Assembly (NCBI RefSeq): GCF_041260155.1
Contig: NC_091938.1
Span: 18,870,632 to 18,934,631, forward strand
Length of the DNA: 64,000 nucleotides
Reading direction: 5' to 3'
Source: Ptychodera flava
Lineage: Eukaryota > Hemichordata > Enteropneusta > Ptychoderidae
The first letter of the stretch is position 1. Every line of letters starts with the position of its first letter. Both the position numbers and the translations under genes were made by a program. The notes under the pieces were generated by a model. It was not told the DNA's origin, did not search any database, and saw only the letters and a program-made list of their open reading frames with translations. Below, one piece after another: positions 24,906 to 61,900 of this stretch.

Positions 24906-25679
24906 TTAATGAATATGAAAATTGTCGAATAATTGCTTAAAGTCAGTGGAGTTCTGTTATGTGTTTATTCTGACCCTAAAACTAGCCCCCTCAACTCTCA
25001 AAGATTTGAGTAGGAACAAAAGAAATCATTGACTGCCTGGGCGTAAATGTACAAAAATATTTAAAATCTGTCCACCAACATCTTTTTTCAATCTTCAGCT
25101 AATTTCAAATGAAGCTTCAGGTATTTTAGCTATTTTGAAAATTTGAGACAATTGGATATTTGAGACACACAGCTAAATGCATACTAAATCGAATATTCCA
25201 ACGATCATGACATTGGGACTTATTGGCGAGAAAATAGAGCTTATTTCTTTACGGGTACAAATGACTTTCTTGACTAATGAAAGCATTTTGTCATCATCAT
25301 CATCATCAAAAGAAGATGTCCGTCAATCAATGATCATTTTGGTTCCTTCTGCTCTTCGATCACGATTTCTTCTTCTTTCTCCTTATGATGGACCTAATGA
25401 GATATAAGTTTTGACAATATTACAGGGCTATCGAGAACACTTAGCATTAGTAGAGTATGCAAGGGTGCAAATACAGATAGAAGTAGGTACAAAGTATCTC
25501 TTTTCATAGGAGTTTGCTAGGCTTGCCGTATGCAACCTTCTTAACCATCCTTCTTCGTCCTCTCTCCTCCAATACTCAATGACAACGTACAGAGATGCCC
25601 ACTTAGATACATTAATCGATATGGTGATAGATATAGATAGTTAGATAAATACAACAAAACATACACAGATACAGGCACA

Positions 25680-25864
25680 TACATGCATGCATACATACAT
25701 ACATACATACATACATACATACATACATACATACATACATACATACATACATACATACATGCATGCATGCATGCATGCATGCATACATACATACATACAT
25801 ACATACATACATACATACATACATACATACATACATACATACATACATACATACATACATACGT
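25680..25864. repeat. (CATA)n microsatellite with GCATGC core
   Basis: Tetranucleotide array just beyond the stop codon of gene A. Gene B has one in the same place (53597-53697). Periodic Tyr/Met/Cys/Val frames through it are artefacts. Confidence 0.95.
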
Positions 25865-25924
25865 ACATACGTACGTACGTACGCATATTTGAACGTAACT
25901 AGCATTGAATAGACACTGATGTTT

Positions 25925-49521
<23,597 letters not shown>

Positions 49522-50045
49522 AGGTCATGCAGTCTACCCCCTGCGTCAAGCTAGAATGACACTGTTTAATCTAATAACACAGTGGTAAACAAGGTACCAA
49601 TGCTGCGCATTGCTGTAGTTCCGTGATAGACTACTGATAAGACTGGACCTAGAAGACGCGTGTCAACGCAAAGCAACGCAAAGCAATGATATAATCAGCG
49701 ACAACCATAAACAATGGTTGTAAGTGTTACCAAGTTACTTCTGGAGGAGATTTGGTAGATGCAGCGTGCCGTTGTTATAATTAACATGGAGTTAGACGGC
49801 TAGTGAGATGAACAACAGGAGATCCCGGTGTTAATGCGCGCGTCTTTAAAAGTAATAATGCAAATTTCATAGGATAGGGTTCATTCCATCATTTTGCGAT
49901 ACTCGTTTTGACGTGGTGGATTGGCAACATTTGCTTCAAACTCGGACAATCCACCGCATCTATTAATGATGCATGATTTGCCAAGTGCATTTACAGTTTG
50001 AGATTGAATACAATAGGAAACACCAGTGTCTGAAAACGCATCCCC
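49522..50045. other. presumed promoter region of gene A
   Basis: Sequence just upstream of the signal-peptide exon on the minus strand. No TATA box or other motif could be assigned with confidence. Confidence 0.3.
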
Positions 50046-50545
50046 TAAGGCTGCGTTCACAATTAACGGGGCAGGGGGGATGGAGGAATCACGATTGAAA
50101 TACCCTCAATACCCTCAATGCCCTCAAAAAGCCTCAACAAGTTTTGAAGTTGCCGTCAATATGATCGTAAATTTTGAAGTCCACCAATTATCATACAGCA
50201 GCATATTTATTAGGGATGCTCGCAAAGAAACAGTAAGGCTTAGATGTATTTGGCAGTTCTGCTTGCAGATGATGTTCGATACTACCTGTTATTAGCAGTT
50301 TGTAGAGCCTTATTCCCAAGGAAAGTTCTTAAGTTGATTCACATTAAACGCATCAGTGTACTTCTTGGATTTATCAGTCTGGGTCTATTTGAGTCAATCC
50401 AACTCTGGCCAGGTCAATGGCACCTGCTGAAGAACACACAAAATGACGATCATGTTAGATTATGCAAATTGTGAATTTCTGGCTACGTTTACCAAATTGA
50501 GAAAAACTGATCAAAGTTAACTACCAAAAATTAGTTTTTGAGTTT
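50046..50545. repeat. repeated 500-bp sequence with G-rich start (third copy)
   Basis: Related to 8540-9040 and 16805-17330 over most of its length, including AATCCAACTCTGGCCAGGTC. It lies directly before the region matching the gene A flank. Confidence 0.55.
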
Positions 50546-51088
50546 CGTGATGGGGTCACCATGCTTTTGAAATGCTGATGCATACAAGTTTGGAGTAAAA
50601 GCTATGAGAATTTCATATGTTGGTGCTCTCAGACGTATTTTATCAATAGGTATTGAACATAGTTCAAAAGGTAAGCTGTTCAATATATTTTTCCAATCGT
50701 ATTCCTAGCGTAGATTAAGCGCTCTTTTCCTTTGCGTGCTTACATCGATTAGAATAGCAATGTATTTCGTTGCGAATCTGACATTTCTAGGGGTATTTTA
50801 CGTATTAGGGCTAGTGACCACATTCCCGACGTCGGGAAAGCAAGAGATCTCGTGCAGCACCTTAAATAAATTCCGAAACTCGGTCTCAATCGATACAGCA
50901 AATTCATTTAGGTTTAAATACCGTTCTAAATTACAGTGTGTCTCAAAGACCATGCTGGCAGATGTGAGCGAAATTCTATGATATATATATTAAACCTTTA
51001 ACGTAACTGGAGGACTCGACACTATACCTTGCCGCATTTATATATGATTTCACTAACATAGGTTAAAGTTTGACATAATTCATCGTTC

Positions 51089-51127
<39 letters not shown>

Positions 51128-51227
51128 GATAGCGAGTTCATTGATAGAGAGAGAGTTCATTGATAAAACTTTGTTAAAATCCGTTTAAATATTAGAAAAC
51201 CATAAAACACGAGCCGACAAATTTAAA

Positions 51228-52600
51228 TCATAATCATAATCTTTATTTCTTATATAGCGCATTACATTTTTAAATATCTCAATCCGCTTTACATTAAACA
51301 CAAACAAAAGAGTGACAAATGATAGCAGTAATTTTAAAATGTTCAATAAAAGTGACAGCTTGTAAAACTCAGAAAATGGTGAAAATAGATCACAAATAAA
51401 ACTCAGGTATAAAATGAATTAAAAGGGTATAAAACTCATGTAAAAAATTACTTGAAAAGGTAAGATTTTAGCTCGACTTCAAAATTATCCAGTGGCTGAG
51501 ATGCACGAAGGTGCGATGGCAAAGAATTCCACAAGCGAGGTGTACATATTGTAAACGCCCTATCACCATAGTAAGCTGCGCGACCAATGGGTTGATGTAA
51601 CTTAATTTTCCCATTTGAAAATTAACACGATGTATTACTCGTAGTACGTCTAATCAAAAGCTCATCAAGGTAAGACGGTACATGACTACAAAGAACTTTG
51701 AAAGTAATACAAAGAATTTTAAATTGGATACGTTGTTCAACAGGGAGCCAATGAAGGTCACGAAGAATGGGAGTAATGTGATCACATTTTCTTTTCTTGG
51801 TAACAAGTCGAGCTGCCGAATTTTGAATTGTTTGCAGTTTGCGTATTTCAAATGAAGGGGGCCGAAAAGTAAACTGTTGCAATAATCCAAGCGAGATGTT
51901 ATTAAAGGATGTATGAGTTTCTCAGTTGAAGGCTGATCAAGTATATTACGGATTTTACCAATCTTCCAAAGAGCATGAGAGGCCGATTTACACACATTGA
52001 CAACATGTGCTGACATACTGCCACTAGAATCCATCGTGACACCAAGATTGCGAACAGTGTCAGATGGGTGAACAATGACATCACCTATTCTAATATCACA
52101 ACGAGGAACCGGGCCTACACCTGTAAATTTAGAAGAAAAATGAATGACCTCGGTTTTACCATCATTTAGAGCGAGCATATTGTCTCGCATCCATCCCCTG
52201 ATTTCATTAACACATAGCTCAATTGAAGTTGTCGGGACTTGATCTGCTTCGCAAGTGATATACGATTGCGTGTCATCGGCATACATCATGTAATGTAACC
52301 TATGCTTGAAAATGATATCCTCTAAGGGTGCTGTGTACAGATTGAATAAAATTAGTCCGAGAACGAAACCTTGAGATACACCACAATCGAGAGATTGTGC
52401 CTCAGACACGACTGACCCAACACACACTGACTGCGTTCGCCCCCACAGATAGGATTTAAACAAATTCAACACTGTCCCATGATACCAAATCTATGACACA
52501 GCTTGGGTAATAAAATATCGTGATAAATCGTGTCGAAGGCAGCAGATAAATCGAGTAAAATTAATATAACATCCTTGCGTCTATCAAGAACACAAAGAAG
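51228..52600 (-). pseudogene. 5'-truncated CR1-like LINE, absent from the gene A flank
   Basis: Minus-strand LINE with reverse transcriptase motifs VILILLDLSAAFDTI, QGFVLGLILFNLY, MMYADDTQ (YADD at 52272-52283) and a thumb part (QNSAARLVTKKRKCDHITPI, LRDLHWLPVEQRIQFK). Two frameshifts split it near 52466 and 51880. The 3' end is an ATT/ATG-rich tail at 51228-51250. The matching site near 24095 has only about 15 bases, so the insertion is younger than the duplication. No clear target duplication. Confidence 0.85.
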
Positions 52601-53214
52601 GAATAGCACAAAGAGGGAATCTTCGTGAAAACTAAAATCAAACAAAAGGCAAAACAACCCAAACGTGCAACAATTGGATCGCAATATCACACCTCTAGCT
52701 TCCCTACCTGGGGAACAAGGGCCATACATTAAAGCAATATATTTGTGCGCAACAAAAGCAGATGAATGAAGAGAAAACATCATGATGTGTATCGATGTTT
52801 TTGTCGGGACACTAGACATTTTATTAAAAGCGTCATAGCAATACACTTATTGAGTAAATAGTTGCTTAAAGTCATTGAGTTTCACGTTTGGTGATGTGTT
52901 TATTTTGACCCTCAAACCAGCCCCCTGATCAACTCTCAAAACATTGGGTGGATACCAAAAGCAACCATTACTGGCTGAGCTTAAATATATGTAAAATATT
53001 TCAAATCAGTTAATCAACATCTTTTCAGAATCTTCAACTAATTTCAAATCTAGTCGTGGGTATTGTACCTGTTAGGAAAGGCCTTCGATGACCCTTTGAG
53101 ATACACGGCTAAATGCATACTGAATCTGAGTACAACATTGGGACTTATTGACGAGCGAACATATCTTATTTCTTTACAGGTACAAATGGTTTTCTTGGCT
53201 AATTGAATCATTTT

Positions 53215-53250
<36 letters not shown>

Positions 53251-53596
53251 AGATATCCGTTAATTAATGATCATTCTTGTTCCCTCATATCATCGATGAC
53301 GATTTCTTCTGTCTCCTTGTGATGCATCTGATGAGATATAAGTTTTGACAATGTTACAGGGCTATCGAGAACACTTAGCATAAGCAGAGTATGTGGGATT
53401 CCAAACACAGATATAAGTATAGTGGCTACACAATTATCTCTTTTCAAAGAAGTTTGCAAACCTAGCCATATACAACCTCCTTAACCATCCTCCTTCGTCC
53501 CCGCTCCTCTATCAACACTGTTAAATGTCAGCATACACAAATCCCACTTAGATTCATACGGTGATAGTAGATGGATAGATAAATACAATGAAACAT

Positions 53597-53697
53597 GCGT
53601 ACATACATACATACATACATACATACATACATACATACATACATACATACATACATACATACATACATACATACATACATGCATGCATGCATGCATT
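53597..53697. repeat. (CATA)n microsatellite beside gene B
   Basis: Counterpart of 25680-25864 with a GCATGC run at its end. Confidence 0.95.
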
Positions 53698-53800
53698 CAT
53701 ATATATTCATAAATGTATGTATATATGTACGCATATTCGTTCATAAATAGCCGTTATTGTCGTCAGTTTACTTTATAAAATAGATACAGTGATATTTCAA

Positions 53801-56800
53801 TCACTTTTTGCATTGTAAATTTACCTTGTCGTTAGTCTTCATGCATTTGCAGCGACGGCTTCGGGTGAAAACGATCAGAATGATGGCAAGGATAACCACA
53901 AATGTCACGGTCAGCGTAACTGCCAGAATAAGTACCCAATTTGCATCTTGAAGTTACCATGTGAGAAAAAGAAATAACATCAAATTATTAATATTTTTCT
54001 GTACTAACAAGTTAAAACAAAGTTATTAGTTGAGTTTATCTCAAGTTTTATCTGTCTGATCGTACATCATGATATTCACGAGCTTTCAACTCCATTCCAT
54101 GCTTAGAAGATCGTAGGTGTTTGTGTTATATTCGTTTGATCTTCATTTAATTTTACATATTTATTTCAGCAATCAACAATATGATGACTAACTCTTCAAA
54201 ATATTGAAAGCAGGGCGAGTCCCCCTACTAACGCTTTCATATTTCAACAATATGTATCGATGATTATGGTGTTATGCTGACTCCTGAAAACCAACAAAAA
54301 ATGAAACAACAATACCTGTAGTCCATTCATACTGGTCGTTGGTGGGATCACAGTATCTACTGTTGTCATATGGATGGTATTCTCCGTCAGAAAAACAGCG
54401 GCCTTCAATTTCACAGGCATCAGTCTGAAGGTATGATATAAAGATAATCCGAATGAACTGAAAAATACGTAGTTTTTTCTCTTTGATTACGTTTGATACA
54501 TTGACAATATCAAGTATGAGCAACGTAGTAGTTATCTGAACCATGAAGATAACATCAAAAGAGCTCAAGAACCTTTTCAAACTGAATGTTAGTATCGTCA
54601 CAGTGGATATTATACTGCTCTTAACGAGAAACACATATGCATTATCACAGATAGATATGATATGATGCTATGACACACCTTAACGATACAACCATCGGTG
54701 ACGTCACAATGCCGACACTTTGAGTCATATGTTGTCAGTAGCAACCCTCTACTCATGGTAACGCCATTGTCGTTGCTGACGTACATTTCGATGGTGCTCA
54801 CTGTGCCGCCCTCAGTGACGCCTGGGTCTCCTAGGTTCACCATGGGATTTGGCAATGAGCAAGTAACTTCACGGAATGTGTTGAAATGAGAATCAACTTT
54901 GAATGGTTGGTCGATCGGATGTGATGTAGTCTGTGTTGGATAAATATAGATAGAAGACGAATGCTTATCATTCAATGAAAACAAATGGTCACAATACAAC
55001 AGTGCACATATATCCTACTAAAACACATATATTGTGTGAATTGGATTGCTTTCGAAATCATAGTATTGAGTACAATAGCAGTAAAATCGAAGACCAAATC
55101 TCTAGTCCTTACATGGTTATATCTTCTCTATGACAGATATTATTAAAGTACATCAAAGGAAAAATGTAATATTATAATGTCGGGTGCTTAATCCAAATAC
55201 TGATAATATAAAAATCTTCAATACATAAGATATAAAGAAATAATAACAATATCCATTATATGTATTATGTTTACATGTTTGACGTTGTAAAAGCACACTA
55301 AATATTCCGAATTCAGGAAGTTATCTCCAATAACGCTGATTTGTTGACAAGAGTCCTCTCTGACGTCACACAAGGCATGTTCTTCAACTTCGTTGATATA
55401 CCAGAGGGTTGGAGGCGACATGGCGTCGACTGAACAGTCTGCTCCCTCGTAACCTAGTTTTAAAAAAAAATAACACGCGAAATCGGTTTGAATGCAGCCT
55501 TTAATGTAATGTGCACTTCGAACAAAAAGTGTTAATAGTTTGTTAAAACTTTCCTCGAGGAAGCCGAAAAATATTTCCAAAAACATTGGTACTAAATTTG
55601 GAATCAGAAAAACAAATTACCTTTACATGTACAGTTGCCAAATGATTGCATAGTGACACTAGGTAAGCAACTTCTAAAGTGTTAAATGAAACAAGAAGTA
55701 ACGATACAATAATCGAGCGATTGTTCAGAAACCGACGAAAAGGCGAAAAGAGACCTGCCAAAAAACAAAAAATACTCGTTCAAGCAAATATCAAATAAGA
55801 GGATACAAATTACGCTAATTTGCCCAAACAGAGAGTCATGCCCGGGGAGATAACGCGCCCGATTCAAAATTATCGTTTTAGTAACTTTCAACTTTGCCAT
55901 TTGATCTGTCATTTGACCATACACATGGTTTTATTTTTTAAATGTGAATGCTTCAAAGAAGATAAATGACAAATGTTCATGTAAAAATGTCTTTGAAACA
56001 ACGTGTCTCTCTACGACGGCGTCGCCGACTAGATCATAAAAACTTACCTTCGTAACAGAGGCACGTCCCATTGATACACTCACCATTACCACTGCATTGT
56101 AAAGGGCAAATCACTTCGAAAATAAAGGTCGGTGGGCCGATAACAGTTCCATTTTCATCTATAAAGTAGAAAATGGTCAAGTATTCTAAGTTTACGCTGA
56201 GATGTTAAATATTCAGCCCTATTTTGTCAGTGATTGACTGCGAAAAGGTGAAGTAAGGGAAGGTTTTAAATAGCAGGTGTTCATTATATTGTGAATGATA
56301 ATGGTTCTCTTTGCCAGGGATCGAGCAAATCAAATAACATACGTTCTTCCTATTTTTTTAATGCAAATGAACTACCGTTGTGTTTTGTTTTCAAAAGGAA
56401 TATCGGCAACCCCTTTAGTTTGCCCTAAGCCAGACGTATGGCTATGAACATGTTTGTCATGATGTACATAGTACAATTTACATGTTGCAGCTGTGTCGTC
56501 ATTATCGTGCATGAAATATATTCTTTCAAACAAGAAAGTTGCCCAGGTGCATTAAGTGTTAAGAATTTTCTTCGAGTTTACAGTGACACTTTCAAGGTAG
56601 ACCCTTCTCAGCTCTTGTTGTCAAATAAACAATGACGCAATAGGTTTCCTTTTACAGCTATGTTTTGATAGTAATATTCCTAGCTGTAGATTGCGGAACA
56701 GAGGCAACCCTCACCTTTTGTGTACAAGGAGATGTTTTTCATTGTCAACACCACACATTCATTTTCCATCAATGATACAGCTTCCGCTAGAAACGCCAAA

Positions 56801-57778
56801 TCGTCCGTAACCTGTATGTGTATCATATGAGCAAAAGTAAGAGTACTGTAGAGTAAGAGTAATGTATTGTGTCCCTGTAAGGCATGTCAGAAAGCATTTC
56901 TTAAGGAAGTATGCGCCTCGAAAGTTAGACCTCAACTTTTGCTCAAATATTTCTCAAGGAATGTTTCAACCATGTTCTTTCAAAATTAAGAATAAAAATC
57001 GAGGGTCACCCTGCAGTTTTGGCTACCAGAGAAACAAATTACTCAAGATTTGCCGATATTTGAATATGGGGAAAAATTAATAACTAAGGCAGTGGAAACT
57101 TTTCTAACAACAAGAGCTTTAAAATGAACCCCCACAAGTGGTAGATCAGAAAAGAATTGTAACAGTTTGAGAGTCCGAATATCTGTCCCAGACGTGCATT
57201 CTACCTTAACAACTATAATTGTGATTGTCAAAATCTGCATTAGTTGTACGGTTATCAGGCATGCAGCCCCCTCAAACGTCTCTTTAGATACGAAAACAGA
57301 AAATAACATCCAACAAACCAAATAAATGTTCATACTGTGAATGACACTTCCGAGTAATGGATGAAAATATACCTATATTATGGGTCGATGAAATAATCAC
57401 GTCCATGCAAGCCTTACGCAGATGTACTCCTATTATTTTGATATATAGTTCTTTGTCAATCGATCAGTTAATCGATCAATCAAATAATTTCTAAAGCGCC
57501 GGAATCTTATTTGTAATGAGTGGTGCTTCAAATAATTTTACCAAAACAATCCTACCCCAATGTCTTCCACGCAGCCTTCAACGCCAACGAACAGATCGAC
57601 GCCCGGAACGTCTGTGCATGCTTCGGCAGCGGTAGAGTTGAGAACTGCTGACTCACACATTTGGCGTGCTTGTTGCTCTGTGATACCGCTAGGAGTAGGC
57701 CACGTCAGTGTGGCTGGTAGAAGGGGTACATCTTCCGTGGATGTGTTCGTAGACGCCGTGTGCACATCTCGTTTAGTC
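53801..57778 (-). CDS. VWDE-like: gene B C-terminal exons (21-27 equivalents)
   Basis: Exons 57556-57778, 56715-56811, 56048-56158, 55275-55453, 54679-54930, 54316-54424, 53801-53946. They encode the VEGCVEDIG segment, the EGF, the IPT-like part, the CEIEGRCFSDGEYHP segment and the transmembrane exon ending at TGA 53801-53803. The start of the 54930 exon uses AACACAG, three codons later than the site assumed for gene A. Confidence 0.8.
56901..57209. mobile_element. TTAA MITE, family 1 (copy h)
   Basis: Begins TTAAGGAAGTATGCGCCTCG and ends GTGCATTCTACCTTAA. Inserted in an intron of gene B; gene A lacks it between 31060 and 31354. Confidence 0.85.
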
Positions 57779-58359
57779 CTTATGGAGAGGAAATAAGTAA
57801 TTATTGCGTGATCAGAAGCATGAACACAATATAAAAGTTAGACACCCGATTAGACTGAAGAATGCCGGGCCTATAATAACAATTTCAAAAATCAAAATAA
57901 TTTTGTATCAAACCATCGGAGAGGCCTACTGAAGAAAAGCTCCACTGTGTTTTGCAAAGGGAATTAGGTTGGCTGTTCTTCAGATGAGACAAACGATTTT
58001 CTTGGGCTGTTATTTATATGACAAATTAACAGGATACGTCTTTAATATACATTATGTAAAAAGTATTATTCCACTAAGCGAAGTGACTTTCTACATGATT
58101 TCTTGCACAAAGTCCAGTCCATTCTTAGATAAGCGGTGTATTATTGCAGTAATGAAACAAGAACAACAACAAGTAAACATATTCGATTCATTGTTTCATT
58201 AGAAATGAAGAAAAGCCTGATTATTAAATAATCACGTATCTCCATGCTGTCAATACTCTTTCACCTGTTGTATTTGTTTCACTCAATTTTTGTCTTCCTC
58301 GAAAGAAGTTTAGAAGGATAGCTAAGCGTCAGACTTGATTGATTATCAAAGCGGCTTAC

Positions 58360-58686
58360 CTGCCTCCTGCCGTTTCAACGTCAATTTCATCCGTGATGTC
58401 TGTCCAGCTGTCCGTTAAATACGAATAGTCAGTAAAGTCTTTTAAACTATCATGGCACTCAAATTCTTGGCCAAGGCAGGAACAGTAGGTCATATTTCCT
58501 TCGGGCTGTCTAGGGTCTTCTACAACCACATCTGGTAACTCATCAAGTAAACTTTCACCTGTAGGAATTCTAAAGTTGAGATTGACAGTACTTATTAAAT
58601 GGCGGACGTGTTCAACAATTCAAAAAAATAGAAAGTCCGAGGCAGAAACAGATGCACACATTTTCGTCTGATTTATACGAATGGTA
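58360..58686 (-). pseudogene. gene B exon 20 equivalent with TGA
   Basis: Frame is open from the acceptor (AAAACAG) except for TGA at 58620-58622, and 30 bases shorter than gene A, still a multiple of three. The downstream half is well conserved (NMTYCSCLGQEFECHDSLKD). Confidence 0.7.
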
Positions 58687-58935
58687 CTGTTTTTATGTCT
58701 TTTGGCATCAACCCTGGTCTTGACAATGTGTAACGATGCAAACACGTCTGACTCAGTTTTCAACGTAACATTCGAAATTCGGTCTCAAAGCATGGCAGAA
58801 CCAAGACGTGAAAACTAATCGCAAGTTTCAGCAACATACATGCGTCGTTCAGTCCAAACTCATATCACTTTCTGTGCCAATGAATATGGAAATGCAATGG
58901 GGTGTTATAATTTGCCACAGTCAGCTGAGACATAC

Positions 58936-61900
58936 CTCCAGCTTTCACTGAATGCATCCGGACGACGTCCTGTGTAAGATAGAGTGCTTCCATCTCGTTT
59001 TCTGTAATCGTTCGAGCTGTCATGGTCAAAGGTTCCACATAAACCATCAGAGTGCTGAAAGTCATCACCGGGTACATCCAGGTATATATTCAAGTGGGTA
59101 CTAGACGTTACGACTCTTATGGTAGCTTGAGAAGGCATCTTGATCTGTGGGTAAAGGGCATGATTGGGAAATGATAAAGAAAACCTTGATCTTCCCAAGA
59201 TTAGAAAATCTCATTGATATTTCAAAGTTATTGAGTTTTTTCAAAATTAAATAGTGTGAAAGTATTTGCTATTTAATGTAATTTGCATATTTGTAAAGAC
59301 GTAAGCTGACAAGAGGCAAACGTGATTTCAGAGGCCAGTAAAATTTGGATAAAACTTTGAAGAATGACTAGCAATCAAACATCAACTGGCCAAGTAATCA
59401 GTAGCGTTCGAGGCAAATTAATGATGTACCGGGTCCGAGGAACAGCTCGGAAAATGACAATAACAATAGGGTTCTCTTCAAACAGGTGATACAAGGTGTC
59501 CGAAATGGGTAAGAGTACCCTGCAAGCGAGCCACATCAGTCAATATTGTTCAAAAGAGAAAAATGTTGTTTAATCCAGGAAAACCATCAAATTACTGTTG
59601 CGAACTAAAGCCCAGAATGCAGTTAGACATCATTTGAGAAAAAAAAAGACGTTTCATGTTTTAAAACCGCATCTCAGTATGTTCTTGATTTTCACATAAG
59701 TGAGTACGCCTCTCATTTAAATATCAGTTCGATTTTAATGTCTGACTGATGTACCGCCATTAACATACAACGATCGCAACCGTTTGGCACCCACACTGAT
59801 CTCATAAACAGAGCCCTCTGGTGATACAGCTGTAATAGATAACCGGCAGATTCTCCCATTAATGCTCGGAAGTCGATGGAATAAGCTGATTGGGAATGAA
59901 AAGCATGGTAATTCCTTGAAATAAATACATGAAACATTGAATTTAAAAAGAGTGGAGTATAACTCACCCTAAACTCCTTTCCCGTCGTGTGTTTTCTAAT
60001 CATAACACCGCTTGCAAACCTGTGTTTGCTAAGTTTTCTTAGTTTTGGCGCTGCTTTTCCAAACGTGCCGTGACATATATCCACACTTATGACGTCATTA
60101 TTTTCACGTATAGCAACAGCACAGTGACACGTGACAGACCAACACTTCCATGTCCTGACATGCACCTGGGTATAATGTTTACTTGCGTTAAATAAAGTCT
60201 TCTAAGTTAAAAAATATCGAAACCGCTATCATGAATCGTCATGTATTACAAGCGATGCAATATAATCAATACGGTGAGAAGAAAAACAAGAACATGAAAA
60301 GACGCACAAAGTAAGTGAGGCTACCCATAATTCATCTTGATTTGTGCACTCCGGCATTTTTGCCAAAGGCTCATTTAATTCTATCAATTTCCGAACAGTT
60401 CGAAACTTAGAATATAATTTCAAGATTATTTGTTAAAAATATGCCCCAAACTTATTGATTATGTTTAAAATTCAAGAGTAAATTTAATAAGAAAGTTGAT
60501 GTTTTAGGGTGCTAAAATAGTACACATGTCAAGGTAAAGTTGTGATCAGCAACTGAGATGGTCACATCATACCACCTGTCAGACATGCAAATTTCTTTTG
60601 TCATGAACACCCAAAATCAATATCCTTTCTTTTGCCAACACAGATGCAACTTAAGGTAAAGGGCGACGAATTCGGACGCGCACACGCTTTAGAACGTTTC
60701 TGCGCATATTTAACTCCAGCCTGTCGCAAATGGGTTACTTTGAAGCGCATGTATTTAACATCACCTGTCATTGTTGAAATTGCGCTTTTACCTAATTTTT
60801 TGACCCAGTCTCTTAGAAATACATGTGACCTATAACCTTGTCATATTTTGACCCCTAGGAAGCTGGTTTTTATTCAATATGAGCGAAAAATTAACATTTC
60901 TCTCCTATTTACATGGCGCATATTACCCATTCACCTAGAGATATTGTAAAAAGTAGCGTGGTGACACCCTGTTTTTAAAAGTGTAAACTAAATGGTATTA
61001 TGTCAGGATTTTATTCGCCAAGTTTGGTCAAAATGACACCATTCAAAACGACAGGAAGAAAGTTCGAAAATTATGTAGTGATATAATTTCGATATCGTAA
61101 TTTTGTAATCGATAATTATGTAAAAATTTGTTTACAAACATCATTAAAACTATACATTCGATAGATATGGATCTTAAGTCTTGGGCTTTATTAAAATTAA
61201 CTCATTTGCTAAGCTTTTTATAATTGCTTTCTTTAGTTTTAGTGAATTATATCATTTTTATTTATTTCTAACGACGCCATTTTAACGTCGGTTTCCATGG
61301 AAACGAGCGTGGTGACCCCCATTTTTTATTTTATTTTTGCACTTGCAAAACTTCCAAGAATATTTGTGCAAAGTTTCAAGAAAATGACACCACAACTTAA
61401 TTTTGACGTAATTCGTAGTACTTCACCTTAATCTCTTTGTTTCCTTGAAAATATTGTGTATGGCTGTCAAAGATATACGTTGACAAAATTACAAAATTGA
61501 TATCTCCCACATGGAAATGGGGTTGATCTTCTCATTTTTCACAGAGGAAAATAAGAAAATTATGACTATGAAAGATATGTTGTCAGAAGTTTGAAATATG
61601 GATCGAGCTGTTCAGTGTACAGAAGAAATTTGCTTCAGCTCAATGAGTGATCTCCGTGTGTACTGACCCTGGAGGATTGTGGGTAGCCTCACTTACTGTG
61701 ACGCCTAACAACAGCGAAAAAGGTTTGATTTGTCCTGTTTCATAAGTAGGGTCCGAGGCATATGTCTCGACCACAGAGATTGGTGTTTGCTGTCCTATAA
61801 GGTGCGCTTGCAGCTCACTGATTGCCTGGACCCTTTTTCTTAGGTCTCATTATCATGTAGTGATCACCTCACGGCACTGTCATTAGGTGCCTTGTGTCCT

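Larger units (their letters stand above)
50557..53800. repeat. 3' flank of gene B, paralogous to 23000-25924
   Basis: Colinear with the flank of gene A; contains a short (GA)n tract (51092-51125), an inserted LINE, an (ATC)n run near 53213-53243 and the (CATA)n array 53597-53697. Confidence 0.8.

Noticed and set aside
25541..25902. Several overlapping frames on both strands made of repeated Tyr-Met-Cys-Val or His-Thr-Tyr-Ile
   Set aside because: They are translations of the (CATA)n microsatellite and are open in every frame for that reason; the same applies at 34205-34566, 53481-53734 and 62519-63024.
60632..60835. 67-residue plus-strand frame inside the mariner-like element
   Set aside because: Too short, no transposase motif, no conservation to support it.
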